From the NCBI RefSeq assembly GCF_001590605.1, contig NZ_CP014504.1, positions 1,364,001 through 1,428,000 of the forward strand: a DNA stretch of 64,000 nt. The letters run 5' to 3'. This stretch comes from Pedobacter cryoconitis (GTDB lineage Bacteria; Bacteroidota; Bacteroidia; Sphingobacteriales; Sphingobacteriaceae). Positions 17,717 through 26,874 of this stretch are shown here, in pieces. Made by a program: the position numbers and the translations under genes. The notes under the pieces were generated by a model. The model was not told where the DNA came from. It was given only the letters and a program-made list of their open reading frames with translations, and ran no database searches. The first letter of the stretch is position 1. Each line of letters starts with the position of its first letter.

Positions 17717-18388
17717 ATGGGCATATTAGATCTATTCAAAAAGAAACAACCAGTAACGACTACGAATGAAGATGACAACGGAGAATTGCCGTTACTAAGC
17801 GATTTTAAATTTTATTACCTCTATGGATTTACAGATCAGCCCAACCAGGTTTCAACCGATTTTGAGCAGTTCAATGCACTTTATAAATTAGTCATCGGAC
17901 AAGTTGGGGGAGTGGCCATTACGAATTCTTATCATCCATATTTTATCGTCAACCCAAAAGGGACAACTGTTTGGGCAGCGGCATATATTAAATTATATAT
18001 CAACGAAAAGAAAGGTGAAGTATTTAACAACATCAGCACTGCAGCTGCTATTTATGGGGTTGATACTTCACCTATTCTTAAGGACATGCATATATGGCCT
18101 GATACGAGGTTAACAACTACTGAGAATCCTGTTTTCAGCAAATATGTTCCGTTTATTATACCATTTCTGGTTTCAGCTAAACACCAGGAATTAAACTGGG
18201 ATAAAGAGATTAATTCAGGTATGGCTACAAAAGGTAATGCCGCAGCTTATGTAGAACAAGTAACTGCAGCGATTAAATTTTTTATGCCTGAACCTGCTTT
18301 CATCATTGGCTTTGATGAATTTGACGAAAATAATCCTTCGGGAATGATTGACAAGTTTATTAAATGCAAATCAATGTTTAAGGCGTAA
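17717..18388 (+). CDS. Hypothetical cytoplasmic protein
   Basis: A 223-residue protein starting MGILDLFKKKQPVTT, the short basic amphipathic leader common to many small Bacteroidetes accessory proteins. It has no signal peptide. The body contains beta-rich segments (FKFYYLYGFTDQPNQV, GGVAITNSYHPYFIVN) and ends FDEFDENNPSGMIDKFIKCK. I recognise no family. It is convergent with an Imm22-like immunity gene, and the two share one hairpin, so it may belong to the same toxin-immunity-type accessory locus. That is only a positional suggestion. Confidence 0.7.
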   Translation: MGILDLFKKKQPVTTTNEDDNGELPLLSDFKFYYLYGFTDQPNQVSTDFEQFNALYKLVIGQVGGVAITNSYHPYFIVNPKGTTVWAAAYIKLYINEKKGEVFNNISTAAAIYGVDTSPILKDMHIWPDTRLTTTENPVFSKYVPFIIPFLVSAKHQELNWDKEINSGMATKGNAAAYVEQVTAAIKFFMPEPAFIIGFDEFDENNPSGMIDKFIKCKSMFKA

Positions 18389-18417
18389 GTTTAGAATAAG
18401 CTTTAATCCTAAACTTA
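18386..18417. terminator. Bidirectional terminator between convergent genes
   Basis: TAAGTTTAG (18386-18394) pairs with CTAAACTTA (18409-18417). The hairpin overlaps the stop codons of both convergent genes. Confidence 0.6.
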
Positions 18418-18810
18418 AGAAGGATTATTAAAGCTGCCCAGATAGACCAGGTTATTATAGCTGTTTAATGGTTTTTCTATAATCAATTCGTCATCTGCAT
18501 AACTGATAATCGCATTGATTAATGGAAGCCCCTTTTTTACGCCGGCCTGGTAGATTGCAACTTCTAACTGATCGTCCCAAATTGGTAACTCCTCAATAGC
18601 ACTCTGGATACTAATCCTTTTTCTGCTATGGTAAACGGTAATCCAGTCTTCATCATAGGCTTTTTCCAGGTTCAGATCTTTACCGAACTGGCTGCGCTGA
18701 TTAAGGTCTGAATTGTCTTTGATGAATTTAGACTGATCAAAATATTTATCAAACTGTTCTTCAGTCTTATCTGTGGTCCCTGCCCATACGTGAATCTTTT
18801 GCTGTGCCAT
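18415..18810 (-). CDS. Imm22-like immunity protein
   Basis: A 131-residue acidic soluble protein. The start (KIHVWAGTTDKTEEQFDKYF) and the later ISIQSAIEELPIWDDQLEVA block match what I know of the Imm22 family, which neutralises toxin domains of contact-dependent or secreted polymorphic toxins. No toxin gene with a plausible partner domain lies next to it; the neighbours are a hypothetical gene and a short gene remnant. It is therefore best described as an orphan immunity gene. The family call rests on the VWxG and acidic Phe-rich N-terminus and is moderately confident. Confidence 0.65.
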   Translation of the reverse strand: MAQQKIHVWAGTTDKTEEQFDKYFDQSKFIKDNSDLNQRSQFGKDLNLEKAYDEDWITVYHSRKRISIQSAIEELPIWDDQLEVAIYQAGVKKGLPLINAIISYADDELIIEKPLNSYNNLVYLGSFNNPS

Positions 18811-18832
18811 CTTTCTTTATTAACTCCGGTTT

Positions 18833-18982
18833 TTAATGGAGCCTTGCAAGGTAAGGGTTTTGTGAGGAAAAATAAGCATCCATTACCAGGTTTCCATCTC
18901 GAACATTCTGAACGGCATAACCACTGCTTTTTAAGCCATGGCTAACATTGGGAGAGGAGAGAAAAAGAGCGAATGAATCAGA
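18833..18982 (-). pseudogene. Unidentified coding remnant, about 49 codons
   Basis: An open frame without start codon lies between the LuxR gene and the Imm22 gene. It reads SPNVSHGLKSSGYAVQNVRD, then GNLVMDAYFSSQNPYLARLH, and a stop at 18833-18835. The balanced composition and absence of stops look like the C-terminal end of a lost gene, cut at the LuxR stop codon. I cannot assign a family; it could be chance. Confidence 0.35.
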
Positions 18983-19736
18983 TCAGGTTCATTCTTTCTG
19001 CAATGCGGCATGCCTCCAGAGAGTTACTGACTCTTAGTTTCTCTAATATGTTCTGGCGGTGCCTGTTAACTGTATTGACACTGATTGATAACAGGTCCGC
19101 TAATTCTTTGCTCATTTTACCTTTCCTGATCAGTTTTAATATTTCTTTTTCACGAACTGATAGTATCTTATTATACTCTTTTTGATCTGGCTTAAGCATA
19201 ACACCAGTAGCAGAATTAAGAATTACACCAGCTGTTGCTATGGTTTCATCATAAGATAGGTTATAAAGACAAAGCGCTAACCACAGACTACCATTTGAAG
19301 AACTACATACATAAAACATCCGGTGTTCTACGTAGCTGTATTTTCCATCTTTGTTGAGCATCCGGATTTTGCTTTTAACATGGTAATCAGATCTTTCAGC
19401 GATGGACAGGTTTTTTAATAAATTAAAGAACTGCAGCTCCAGGAGGTGTTTTTCAACAAGGTCATCCGGATGGATCTTGTTGAAAATATCATCTTCCCAA
19501 ATGGAATTTATTTCTTTCGCATGATCATTTTCATCAAATCCCAGTTCTTTGGCTACTCTTCCATTATAGATATAACTTTTATTAGCTTCCATGTCACTAA
19601 GTACAGCTAAAGAATTTTCTATTTTGGAATACATGAAAGCCATATATTGGTATTGAGCAAGGTTTGCGGGTTTAGTATGCTCTTCTCCAAAAGGTTGCTT
19701 TAATAGTTTTTCATTGAGGGTATTGATAATATTCAT
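18978..19736 (-). CDS. LuxR-family transcriptional regulator with PAS-like domain
   Basis: A 252-residue protein with the same architecture as the regulator at 16871: a PAS-like N-terminal domain (SDMEANKSYIYNGRVAKELG, then HPDDLVEKHLLELQFFNLL) and a C-terminal LuxR helix-turn-helix (SVREKEILKLIRKGKMSKEL, then ADLLSISVNTVNRHRQNIL). It is divergent from the DUF1349 gene, whose consensus promoter begins 24 bp from this start, so it may control that gene. The signal sensed is unknown. Confidence 0.88.
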   Translation of the reverse strand: MNIINTLNEKLLKQPFGEEHTKPANLAQYQYMAFMYSKIENSLAVLSDMEANKSYIYNGRVAKELGFDENDHAKEINSIWEDDIFNKIHPDDLVEKHLLELQFFNLLKNLSIAERSDYHVKSKIRMLNKDGKYSYVEHRMFYVCSSSNGSLWLALCLYNLSYDETIATAGVILNSATGVMLKPDQKEYNKILSVREKEILKLIRKGKMSKELADLLSISVNTVNRHRQNILEKLRVSNSLEACRIAERMNLI

Positions 19737-19759
19737 TTAAATATGGTTATTAATCAGCA

Positions 19760-19790
19760 TTGGAGAGCCGTTCACTGGAATTTACATTTG
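19760..19790 (+). promoter_or_regulatory. Bacteroidetes housekeeping promoter of the DUF1349 gene
   Basis: TTG at 19760-19762, a 20-bp spacer and TACATTTG at 19783-19790 match the Bacteroidetes sigma consensus exactly. The transcription start would be near 19797, giving a leader of about 34 nt before the ATG at 19831. Confidence 0.7.
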
Positions 19791-19830
19791 TACGTAAATA
19801 TAACGTATGGTTATTAACTCAAAACAACAA

Positions 19831-20481
19831 ATGAAGAAAATTATTTTATGCATCATTACATTCGTAATTGCGCAAACAGGATTTGCTCAGACCTTGGAAA
19901 AGATGCAGTGGTTTAATGAGCCGCAAAAGTGGGAAATTAAAAACAACGCACTGACCATGTCTGTAACCCCTCAAAGTGACTACTGGAGAATTTCACATTA
20001 CGGCTTTACCGTTGATGATGCCCCTTTCTATTACAGCACTTACGGTGGAGAATTTGAAGCTAAGGTGAAAATTTCCGGAAACTATAAAGTCCGGTTCGAT
20101 CAAATGGGATTAATGTTACGTACCGATCATGAGAATTATATCAAAGCTGGAATCGAATTCGTAGATGGTAAATACAATTTAAGTACTGTAGTGACACATA
20201 AAACGAGCGATTGGAGTGTAACTACACTAGATAAAACACCTGATTTTGTCTGGATAAAAGCGGTAAGAAGGCTTGACGCTGTTGAAATATTTTATTCTTA
20301 CGATGATAAAACATATGTGATGTTGCGGAATGCCTATTTGCAGGATAATAAGCCTGTAATGGTTGGATTTATGGCAGCTAGTCCTGATGGAAATGGTTTC
20401 AACGCGAAATTTGAAGGTTTTTCAGTAAAACAACTTGCTGATCAGCGAAGATTGGAATGGTTGAAGAAAAACGCGGATTAA
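19831..20481 (+). CDS. Secreted DUF1349 (concanavalin-like) protein
   Basis: Starting at the ATG at 19831 the protein is 216 residues with a clean signal peptide (KKIILCIITFVIAQTGFAQ). An in-frame ATG at 19807 would add eight residues in front of the signal and is less likely. The mature part shows the DUF1349 pattern: WEIKNNALTMSVTPQSDYW, FRQMGLMLRTD-like segment (FDQMGLMLRTDHENYIKAG) and KAVRRLDAVEIFYSYDD. The fold is a concanavalin-like jelly roll often linked to carbohydrate binding. It is monocistronic, with its own consensus promoter and a hairpin terminator. No enzymatic residue set is evident. Confidence 0.85.
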   Translation: MKKIILCIITFVIAQTGFAQTLEKMQWFNEPQKWEIKNNALTMSVTPQSDYWRISHYGFTVDDAPFYYSTYGGEFEAKVKISGNYKVRFDQMGLMLRTDHENYIKAGIEFVDGKYNLSTVVTHKTSDWSVTTLDKTPDFVWIKAVRRLDAVEIFYSYDDKTYVMLRNAYLQDNKPVMVGFMAASPDGNGFNAKFEGFSVKQLADQRRLEWLKKNAD

Positions 20482-20513
20482 TATAGATTTTCCTGAGTAC
20501 TGGAAGTTGAGAT

Positions 20514-20546
20514 AAACCCCTGCTAACGTGACGTTGGCAGGGGTTT
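20514..20546 (+). terminator. Terminator hairpin after the DUF1349 gene
   Basis: AAACCCCTGCTAACGT (20514-20529) pairs with ACGTTGGCAGGGGTTT (20531-20546) with one G-T wobble and almost no loop. The T-tract is short. Confidence 0.65.
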
Positions 20547-20637
20547 ATGCGTTTGTCGTGAATTGCACCTGATAATGGCGTTATTGCCCCTTATAGATTT
20601 TAAACGGAGGTGTTAACTTTAAGAAAAGAAAGAAGCT

Positions 20638-21081
20638 ATGGAAAAGATGGAATTTAGTATTACGATTAATGCCCTGCCAGACAAGGTGTGGGATGTGATT
20701 ATCGGAAAAGATACGTATGAATTATGGACAGCACCTTTTTGTCCTGGTTCAACGGCAAAGACAGATTGGAAAAAGGGAAGTAAAGCAATTTTTGGAGATG
20801 GTAAGGGGAATGGTATGGTTTCTGAGATCGTGGAAAGTATTCCTGGAAAATTTTTATCCATTCATCATCTAGGTGAAATAAAGGACGGGGTTGAAGATCC
20901 AACAACTTATCAGAACGAAGAATGGGGAGATGCTTTGGAGAATTACACCCTTGAATTGGTGAATGGTAATCAGACACTATGGCGCGTAAATATGGATATG
21001 AACGGTGAGTATGTAGACTTTATGGAGAAAACCTGGCCATTAGCGCTGCAAAAGGTAAAGGAACTTGCCGAAGCAGAATAG
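20638..21081 (+). CDS. SRPBCC/AHSA1-domain protein
   Basis: A 147-residue soluble protein of the START-like SRPBCC superfamily, AHSA1 branch. It begins ITINALPDKVWDVIIGKD and has the family's WTAPFCPGS, GSKAIFGDGKGNGMVSEI and final FMEKTWPLALQKVKELAE helix. The family binds hydrophobic ligands, or in eukaryotes activates Hsp90; bacterial members are mostly of unknown function. The gene is alone between two terminators. Confidence 0.88.
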   Translation: MEKMEFSITINALPDKVWDVIIGKDTYELWTAPFCPGSTAKTDWKKGSKAIFGDGKGNGMVSEIVESIPGKFLSIHHLGEIKDGVEDPTTYQNEEWGDALENYTLELVNGNQTLWRVNMDMNGEYVDFMEKTWPLALQKVKELAEAE

Positions 21082-21111
21082 GTCCTGGTCATCCGGTATC
21101 CGTTTTTCGAT

Positions 21112-21148
21112 GTTAAAAAAGTGAGCTGGCTAAATGATTAGCCAGCTT
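21112..21148. terminator. Terminator between convergent genes
   Basis: AGCTGGCTAA (21124-21133) pairs perfectly with TTAGCCAGCT (21138-21147). An A-run before it supplies the T-tract for minus-strand transcripts. Confidence 0.75.
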
Positions 21149-21154
21149 TGATCC

Positions 21155-21502
21155 TTACTCTTTAACAGCCTGTTTTTTCCAGGCAGTAGTCCCTGCCGAA
21201 GGAACCCTGATTTTTGTCGTATCTTTTCGTTTATTTTCTGGCCCTTGTAACTGATCAGCATGCTCGCGGTTGGTTTCTCGCAAATCATCCAGCAGCTGAT
21301 CCTTCAACTCTTGATGATGTCCCTGCTCTTTTGAAGGGTTAAATGTTTTTGCCAATAATAATCTGGATTCGCGTCCGGATCTGGGTGCTAATAATACAGC
21401 TATAGCAGCACCTGCTGCGAGTCCGGCAAGAAGTGCAAAGGCAGTCAGATTATTATCTTTTTGGCCGTATATTACACCTTTAATGAGTTTTCTATAGTTC
21501 AT
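21155..21502 (-). CDS. YtxH-like small membrane-anchored protein
   Basis: A 115-residue protein with one hydrophobic segment (ALLAGLAAGAAIAVLLAPRS) followed by a charged, helical tail, the pattern of YtxH-domain proteins. These are anchored stress-associated or envelope proteins of unclear function. It lies 20 bp downstream of the SpoIIAA-like gene on the same strand and may be cotranscribed with it. No catalytic residues are visible. Confidence 0.75.
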   Translation of the reverse strand: MNYRKLIKGVIYGQKDNNLTAFALLAGLAAGAAIAVLLAPRSGRESRLLLAKTFNPSKEQGHHQELKDQLLDDLRETNREHADQLQGPENKRKDTTKIRVPSAGTTAWKKQAVKE

Positions 21503-21522
21503 AAATTTAGGTTTAATAGTTA

Positions 21523-21894
21523 TTAAGATTCTTTGATACTTAACCAGTCAATTGCCTGCGGTAATTCCGACAGCTCGTAGCCTTTAGCTTCTCCAGGGCT
21601 TACATAACTGAAAATATCTGTGAATTTTTCAACAGACTTCTGGTCGGTTACAATGGCCATTTTTTTCCATTGGGTGAGGTGTTTAACACCTGCAATCAGA
21701 TCCTGTATCCAGGCCCCGGCTGTAAAGTTCTTCACATCCGTCTCCAGCACCAATAGATAATAAATTTCTTTATAGCGTTCACTTAATGCCTCCAACCCAG
21801 GTAATAATACCTGCTTTAAGTCATCTTGAGTGACCTCGTCACTAGCGCGCACACCGAATACATGATCGGGTAAATTTGGAATGATAGTCAGCAT
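21523..21894 (-). CDS. SpoIIAA-like (STAS-fold) protein
   Basis: A 123-residue protein of the SpoIIAA-like family (PF11964 type). The N-terminus GVRASDEVTQDDLKQVLLPG, the central YLLVLETDVKNFTAGAWIQD and KMAIVTDQKSVEKFTDIFSY give the alternating beta/alpha pattern. These small cytoplasmic proteins are related to anti-sigma-factor antagonists and lipid-binding STAS domains. It sits 63 bp downstream of a multi-PAS histidine kinase on the same strand, which fits a signalling or stress role, but that is inference. Confidence 0.75.
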   Translation of the reverse strand: MLTIIPNLPDHVFGVRASDEVTQDDLKQVLLPGLEALSERYKEIYYLLVLETDVKNFTAGAWIQDLIAGVKHLTQWKKMAIVTDQKSVEKFTDIFSYVSPGEAKGYELSELPQAIDWLSIKES

Positions 21895-21957
21895 ATCTCA
21901 TAAGTTAATCAGATGGTTATAACAAGATGAGCATGATAAGGTTTTTAAAATCCTGAA

Positions 21958-24399
21958 TTAAGATTGTGGAAGTGGCAGGCTAAAGCTGAATGTTGAGCCT
22001 TTGCCGAATTCACTTTCACACCATATCTGGCCATGGTGCCGGTGAACGATTTCAGCACAAAGATATAAGCCAATTCCAAAACCAGAAATCGAGTACATAT
22101 GGTTACCTTCCACACGATAATACCGGTCAAATATTTTACCAATGTCATCAGTTTTAATACCCATTCCCTGGTCTTTTACACTGATTTTTACAGTACCATG
22201 TGCTATGGAACAGGTTACGTTAATTATACTGTCCTGAGGAGAGTATTTTACTGCATTACTAATCAGGTTATGGATTACCTGTCCGATCTTATCCCGGTCA
22301 GCACTCAAAATGGTCGTTTTAACTGGGTCAAATATGACTTGATGGCTTAATATAGTTGCCAAAGACTCGTCTTCTGATTCTTTGAGGAGTAAAGCAAGAT
22401 CAAAGTTTTGGCGGTCTATATGTATTTTACCAGATTCTAACCTGGAAATATTCAGAAATCCATTGATCATACCAGTCATCTTTGTGACCTGGGCATTTAC
22501 TTTTTCCAATGCATTTATAATGAAATCATCTTCCTGTTTTGTCAGCTTGACAAGTAATAGCTGCATATAGCCTTTGATTGAAGTAAGCGGCGTTTTCAAT
22601 TCATGACTGACCATTCCTATGAAATCATTTTTGCGGATTTCATCCTGTTTTTTCTCCGTAATCTCATGAAGGATACCGGTAAAGTAATCCCCACTCTCGC
22701 TATATTGCATCTCACCAATTCCACGTACCCAGCGAATTTTGCCATCGTGGTAACCAATGATCGGGTGCTCTGAGTCAAACCGCGTACCTTTGGTAAAAGC
22801 GGATTCAGCCAAATCTGAAACTTCTTGCCGATAATCTGGATGGATCTGGTTGAGGGCTGCCTCATAAGTAACTTCATCATCCGGATAGAATCCAAAGAAC
22901 TCCTTTAGCTTTGATGACACTATAAAACTACGATCTTTAGCATTGATATAAAAAGTACCTAATCCGGCAGCATCAATCGCTATGCGCAGATTTTCTTCTG
23001 CACGTTTAATTTCTGTGGCTGCCAGGTATTGTTCTGTAATATCCATCACCACACCGGTAAAAGCAGAAAAAGTACCGGATGGATCCATTTTTAAATTACC
23101 AATTGCCCTTAGCCAGCGTAACCGGTTGTCATTAAGCCCGATTACAGGATAGGTAACATCGTAATCGCCATTGTTATAAATAGCGTTATCCATTTTTGCC
23201 GCTACGTAACTACGGTATTCTTCAGGAATCTGGGCTAGTGCCTGCTCAATAGAAAGCGATTGCTCAGGATAATAGCCAAATAGTTCTTTTAAGCGGGCAT
23301 CAGTAACGAATTCCAGTGTAACTGAATGAATAAACCAGGTGCCAAAATTAGCCGCATTGACGGCTAAACGAAAGGCCAGTTCACTTTCCTCAATCTTTTG
23401 CTGGGCAATAACCAGTTCCTGATTAATAAAGGCCATTTCCTCATTCATTGCAATCAACTCTTCGTTGGAGGCGGCGAGTTCTTCATTGGTTGCAGCGAGT
23501 TCTTCGTTGGTAGCAGCCATTTCTTCATTGGTAGCGGCAATCTGCTCGTTAATATTTTGTAATTCCTCCGCACTTTTTTCCAGTGACTCCTCCCATTGTT
23601 TGCGTTCAGTAACATCTCGTGTAGTGCCGGCTACAGCTTCTACCTCACCTTGCTCATTGAGTACTGGCGTTAAAATGTAATCATAAACCCGTCTCCCTAA
23701 AGTGGCATGTGGAAAAGCCACTTCGCCGCGAATGGGTTGTTTGGTTATTTTAATCTGATCGATCTCCTTTTCATGCATCTCAGCATGCCAGGGCTCGTAT
23801 CCGTTTTCTATTAACCTTTTTCCTATGGCAGTTTCCCAGGTTTTGCCCCACATGGAAAGAAGTGCGCTATTTACATAAGTAAAGCGGTAATCAAGATCAA
23901 AAACATACATCAGATCTGGTGTACCTGATATAATTGTTTCATATACTCTTTTTTGCTGGTCGGATTGCGCTCTGGATTCTCTTAAAGCTTCTTCAGTATT
24001 TTTGCGTTCAGTAATATCACTGGCAGTACCGAACCATTCCATGATTTGACCCTGATCATCCATTATTGGAACTGCTCTTGAAAATGTCCAGCCAGGTGTA
24101 CCATCAGCTCTGATTACCCGATGTTCCAATTGAAATATTTTCTTTTCACGTATGGAATCAGCTATGGATGCCTTTACCTTTTCCATATCCTCTGGATGGA
24201 TATTGTTTGCCTTCCAATCATTCGTAGGCTCGTGAGTGTCCTTTAAAAAACCACGGCCATCCAATTCACGCATCACTTGCCAATCTGCGCTCATGCTATA
24301 AATTACATCAGAAGTAGCGTTGACCAGCGCTGCAAAACGGGCCTCACTTGCAGCAAGTGTATGATCATTTGATATATTTTTGTCGAAGGAATTAGTCAT
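21958..24399 (-). CDS. Multi-PAS sensor histidine kinase
   Basis: I place the start at the ATG at 24399 (MTNSFDKN); the longer frame from 24462 adds a hydrophobic 21-residue stretch read from AT-rich DNA. That leaves 813 residues. The order is PAS, PAS, coiled coil, PAS, PAS, HisKA and HATPase. The phospho-accepting His is in VSHELKTPLTS (H599 from this start), and the ATP site shows HNLISNAVKYSP, DQGMGI and GFGIGLYLC. Each PAS ends in the usual G-x-x-x-DITE-type linker. The coiled coil consists of about eight units of AATNEELAATNEEL type. It is a hybrid-free cytoplasmic kinase; no cognate response regulator is adjacent, so the partner is probably encoded elsewhere. Confidence 0.92.
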   Translation of the reverse strand: MTNSFDKNISNDHTLAASEARFAALVNATSDVIYSMSADWQVMRELDGRGFLKDTHEPTNDWKANNIHPEDMEKVKASIADSIREKKIFQLEHRVIRADGTPGWTFSRAVPIMDDQGQIMEWFGTASDITERKNTEEALRESRAQSDQQKRVYETIISGTPDLMYVFDLDYRFTYVNSALLSMWGKTWETAIGKRLIENGYEPWHAEMHEKEIDQIKITKQPIRGEVAFPHATLGRRVYDYILTPVLNEQGEVEAVAGTTRDVTERKQWEESLEKSAEELQNINEQIAATNEEMAATNEELAATNEELAASNEELIAMNEEMAFINQELVIAQQKIEESELAFRLAVNAANFGTWFIHSVTLEFVTDARLKELFGYYPEQSLSIEQALAQIPEEYRSYVAAKMDNAIYNNGDYDVTYPVIGLNDNRLRWLRAIGNLKMDPSGTFSAFTGVVMDITEQYLAATEIKRAEENLRIAIDAAGLGTFYINAKDRSFIVSSKLKEFFGFYPDDEVTYEAALNQIHPDYRQEVSDLAESAFTKGTRFDSEHPIIGYHDGKIRWVRGIGEMQYSESGDYFTGILHEITEKKQDEIRKNDFIGMVSHELKTPLTSIKGYMQLLLVKLTKQEDDFIINALEKVNAQVTKMTGMINGFLNISRLESGKIHIDRQNFDLALLLKESEDESLATILSHQVIFDPVKTTILSADRDKIGQVIHNLISNAVKYSPQDSIINVTCSIAHGTVKISVKDQGMGIKTDDIGKIFDRYYRVEGNHMYSISGFGIGLYLCAEIVHRHHGQIWCESEFGKGSTFSFSLPLPQS

Positions 24400-24572
24400 A
24401 ACTAAGAATAAAAACACGCAATAATCGTAAAAAAACAAGAAAAGATATAATTTGTTTTTCATCTGAAAAATAGCTTATGAAAATCATCATTTCCAGCTAA
24501 AAATAATTTCCCGTAAAACATTTAATAACAAATGGTGTTGATGCTGTAATCTTCATTTAAGACTGCAAAAAA

Positions 24573-26279
24573 TTGGAAAACATTAAACATATTGGTATTC
24601 TTGGCGGTGGCCCGAGTGGCTTGTTCATGTTCAAACGGTTGATAGAATCGGGTACGACAGATCTGGTGATTAAGATATTTGAAAGAAAAAATAAATTAGG
24701 TGCAGGTATGCCTTATAGTTCAGAAGGGGCTAATGATGAGCATATTACCAATGTATCAAGCAATGAAATCCCACTATTGGTCACTTCACTTGCCGACTGG
24801 ATTAAATCCGTTCCCAAAGATACGCTTGATAAGTTTCATATTGATCCCTTGCGTTTTAATGAATATAAAGTTCTTCCACGGCTGCTTTTCGGTCAATATT
24901 TAACAGCTCAATTTGAGCTGTTAAAAAAGATGGCCAGCAAAAATGGTATAGATTACCAGGTGTATTATAAGACTGAGGTAACAGATATTACAGATGTTCC
25001 AGCTCAGAAAAAGATAATAGTAGAGATAAACGGGAAGGAACAATTTGAATTTGACCAGGTGATTATCTGCACAGGTCATAAATGGCCGGATAAGCATGAA
25101 GGGAAAGTTCCCGGATTTTTTGATTCCCCATATCCGCCTGTTAAGCTGGCCTTAAAGCTTGACCATCCGGTTGCTATCAAAGGATCTTCCTTAACTGCAG
25201 TTGATGCTATCAGAACGCTTGCCCGCCATAATGGGACTTTTGATAAGGATAATAATGGTAACCTTTCTTATCAGCTGCTTGACCATAGTCCCAACTTTAA
25301 ATTGGTATTACACACGCGGAACGGAATGTTACCTGCAGTCAGGTTTCATTTGGAAGATTCCCACTTATCCAATGATTCTTTATTGACTAAAGAAGAAATC
25401 GCTGAACATATCGCCTCAAATCATGGTTTTTTATCTTTAGATTATATATTCGAAAATGATTTCAAGTTGCCGATAAAAGAAAAGGAACCTGAGTTTTATG
25501 AAAAGATAAAAGACATGAACCTGGAAGAGTTTGTGGACGCAATGATGGAATTAAGAGAGCGTCTTGATCCTTTTCAATTGCTGAAGGCTGAATATGCCGA
25601 AGCTGAAAAATCAATCTCCAGGAAGAAATCCGTTTATTGGAAGGAAATGTTGGGCGTCTTGAGTTTTGCCTTGAATTATCCGGCAAAGTATCTCTCCGCA
25701 GAAGATATGCAGCGTTTACATAAATCTCTGACCCCATTAATTTCTATCGTAATCGCTTATATTCCTCAAAGTTCGAGTGAAGAAATGTTAGCGATGTATG
25801 AGGCAGGTGTGCTGGAACTTATTCCGGTAGGGGACGATAGTCACATTGAAGCGATGGATGAGGGTGGTGCAACCTACCATTATACTGATGAGGCCGGAAA
25901 GGAACAATCCGTATATTTTAATACTTATGTAGATTGTGTAGGTCAGCCTCACCTGGCTTTTGAAGATTTTCCTTTTAAAAGTTTAGTAAGCGGAAGAACT
26001 GTGAGCCCGGCCAAGCTTAAATTCCGTTCTGCAGAAGAAGGTCAAAAGGCATTAGCGCATGGTAAAGAAGTAACAGTGGATCAAAATGAAGACTATTATT
26101 TGAAAGTTTCAGGAATTGCAATTAATGATCATTTTCAGGTAGTTGATTCCTATGGAGCGTTGAATGATCGTATTTATATCATGGCGGTACCTTATATTGG
26201 TGGTTACAATCCTGACTATTCTGGTCTGGATTTCAGTGAAGCGGCATCTGCTGCAATTATCAAACAATTATTAGCATAA
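24573..26279 (+). CDS. FAD/NAD(P)-binding protein (PF13454-like)
   Basis: A 568-residue protein starting at TTG (24573); no ATG lies upstream in frame, and the nucleotide-binding motif begins only six residues in, so this start is credible. The dinucleotide fold is HIGILGGGPSGLFMFKRL, followed by KIFERKNKLGAGMPYS and a second Rossmann-like region (FDQVIICTGHKWPDKHEGKV). This matches the HI0933/FAD-NAD(P)-binding group whose members are poorly characterised. It begins a small operon: the next gene starts two bases after its stop and the one after that overlaps. Confidence 0.85.
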   Translation: MENIKHIGILGGGPSGLFMFKRLIESGTTDLVIKIFERKNKLGAGMPYSSEGANDEHITNVSSNEIPLLVTSLADWIKSVPKDTLDKFHIDPLRFNEYKVLPRLLFGQYLTAQFELLKKMASKNGIDYQVYYKTEVTDITDVPAQKKIIVEINGKEQFEFDQVIICTGHKWPDKHEGKVPGFFDSPYPPVKLALKLDHPVAIKGSSLTAVDAIRTLARHNGTFDKDNNGNLSYQLLDHSPNFKLVLHTRNGMLPAVRFHLEDSHLSNDSLLTKEEIAEHIASNHGFLSLDYIFENDFKLPIKEKEPEFYEKIKDMNLEEFVDAMMELRERLDPFQLLKAEYAEAEKSISRKKSVYWKEMLGVLSFALNYPAKYLSAEDMQRLHKSLTPLISIVIAYIPQSSSEEMLAMYEAGVLELIPVGDDSHIEAMDEGGATYHYTDEAGKEQSVYFNTYVDCVGQPHLAFEDFPFKSLVSGRTVSPAKLKFRSAEEGQKALAHGKEVTVDQNEDYYLKVSGIAINDHFQVVDSYGALNDRIYIMAVPYIGGYNPDYSGLDFSEAASAAIIKQLLA

Positions 26280-26280
26280 A

Positions 26281-26874
26281 ATGAACGAAGAAATATCAGG
26301 AGAACTTAAATTATACATGATTTTATTAGGCTCGAAAGCCCCCAAAAGGAATGTCGAGCAGCACGATTTCTTTTTTGGTATCGCACGTAACTTGAAGGAA
26401 CTGGTTCCTTCCATTCGCTCTTTTTGGCCAGAAGCAGGTAATAGTATTCATTTAGATGGCTGGCGCGAGATAACGATGGTAGATGGCTATCAGGTTAAGG
26501 TTGTTTTAAAAGAGGAAGCCCCTTTACCGTCATCGCCTTTACTTTCACCGAAAAAGCTCTTCTTTATTAACCTTGGCGGGTATCAGCCTGATATTCTGGA
26601 AGAACAGCATTATACGGTTTTGAGTGTGCACGAAGAACGTACACAGGCCATTCAGGAGGCAAAGAAAACTGTATTTTTTAAAAATAATAAAGTTAAAGGT
26701 GCGGGGTCCCATATTGATGAAAAATACGGGATAGATGTAGATGATATTTATAGAATCGAGGATATCCTTGCTGATGAATTTAAAGACCATTATCATTTAT
26801 TGATTACCCCTTCATCAGGACAGGAAAAAGATATCATCAATTTAGGTTATCTGAAACTTGATAAGATCAAATGA
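26281..26874 (+). CDS. DUF1543 family protein
   Basis: A 197-residue soluble protein matching DUF1543: LYMILLGSKAPKRNVEQHDF, then FFGIARNLKELVPSIRSFWP, and a second, weaker copy of the motif from about residue 90 (KLFFINLGGYQPDILEEQHY). The family has no known activity. The gene begins two bases after the FAD/NAD(P) gene and overlaps the HD-domain gene by four bases, so all three are one transcriptional unit. Confidence 0.85.
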   Translation: MNEEISGELKLYMILLGSKAPKRNVEQHDFFFGIARNLKELVPSIRSFWPEAGNSIHLDGWREITMVDGYQVKVVLKEEAPLPSSPLLSPKKLFFINLGGYQPDILEEQHYTVLSVHEERTQAIQEAKKTVFFKNNKVKGAGSHIDEKYGIDVDDIYRIEDILADEFKDHYHLLITPSSGQEKDIINLGYLKLDKIK

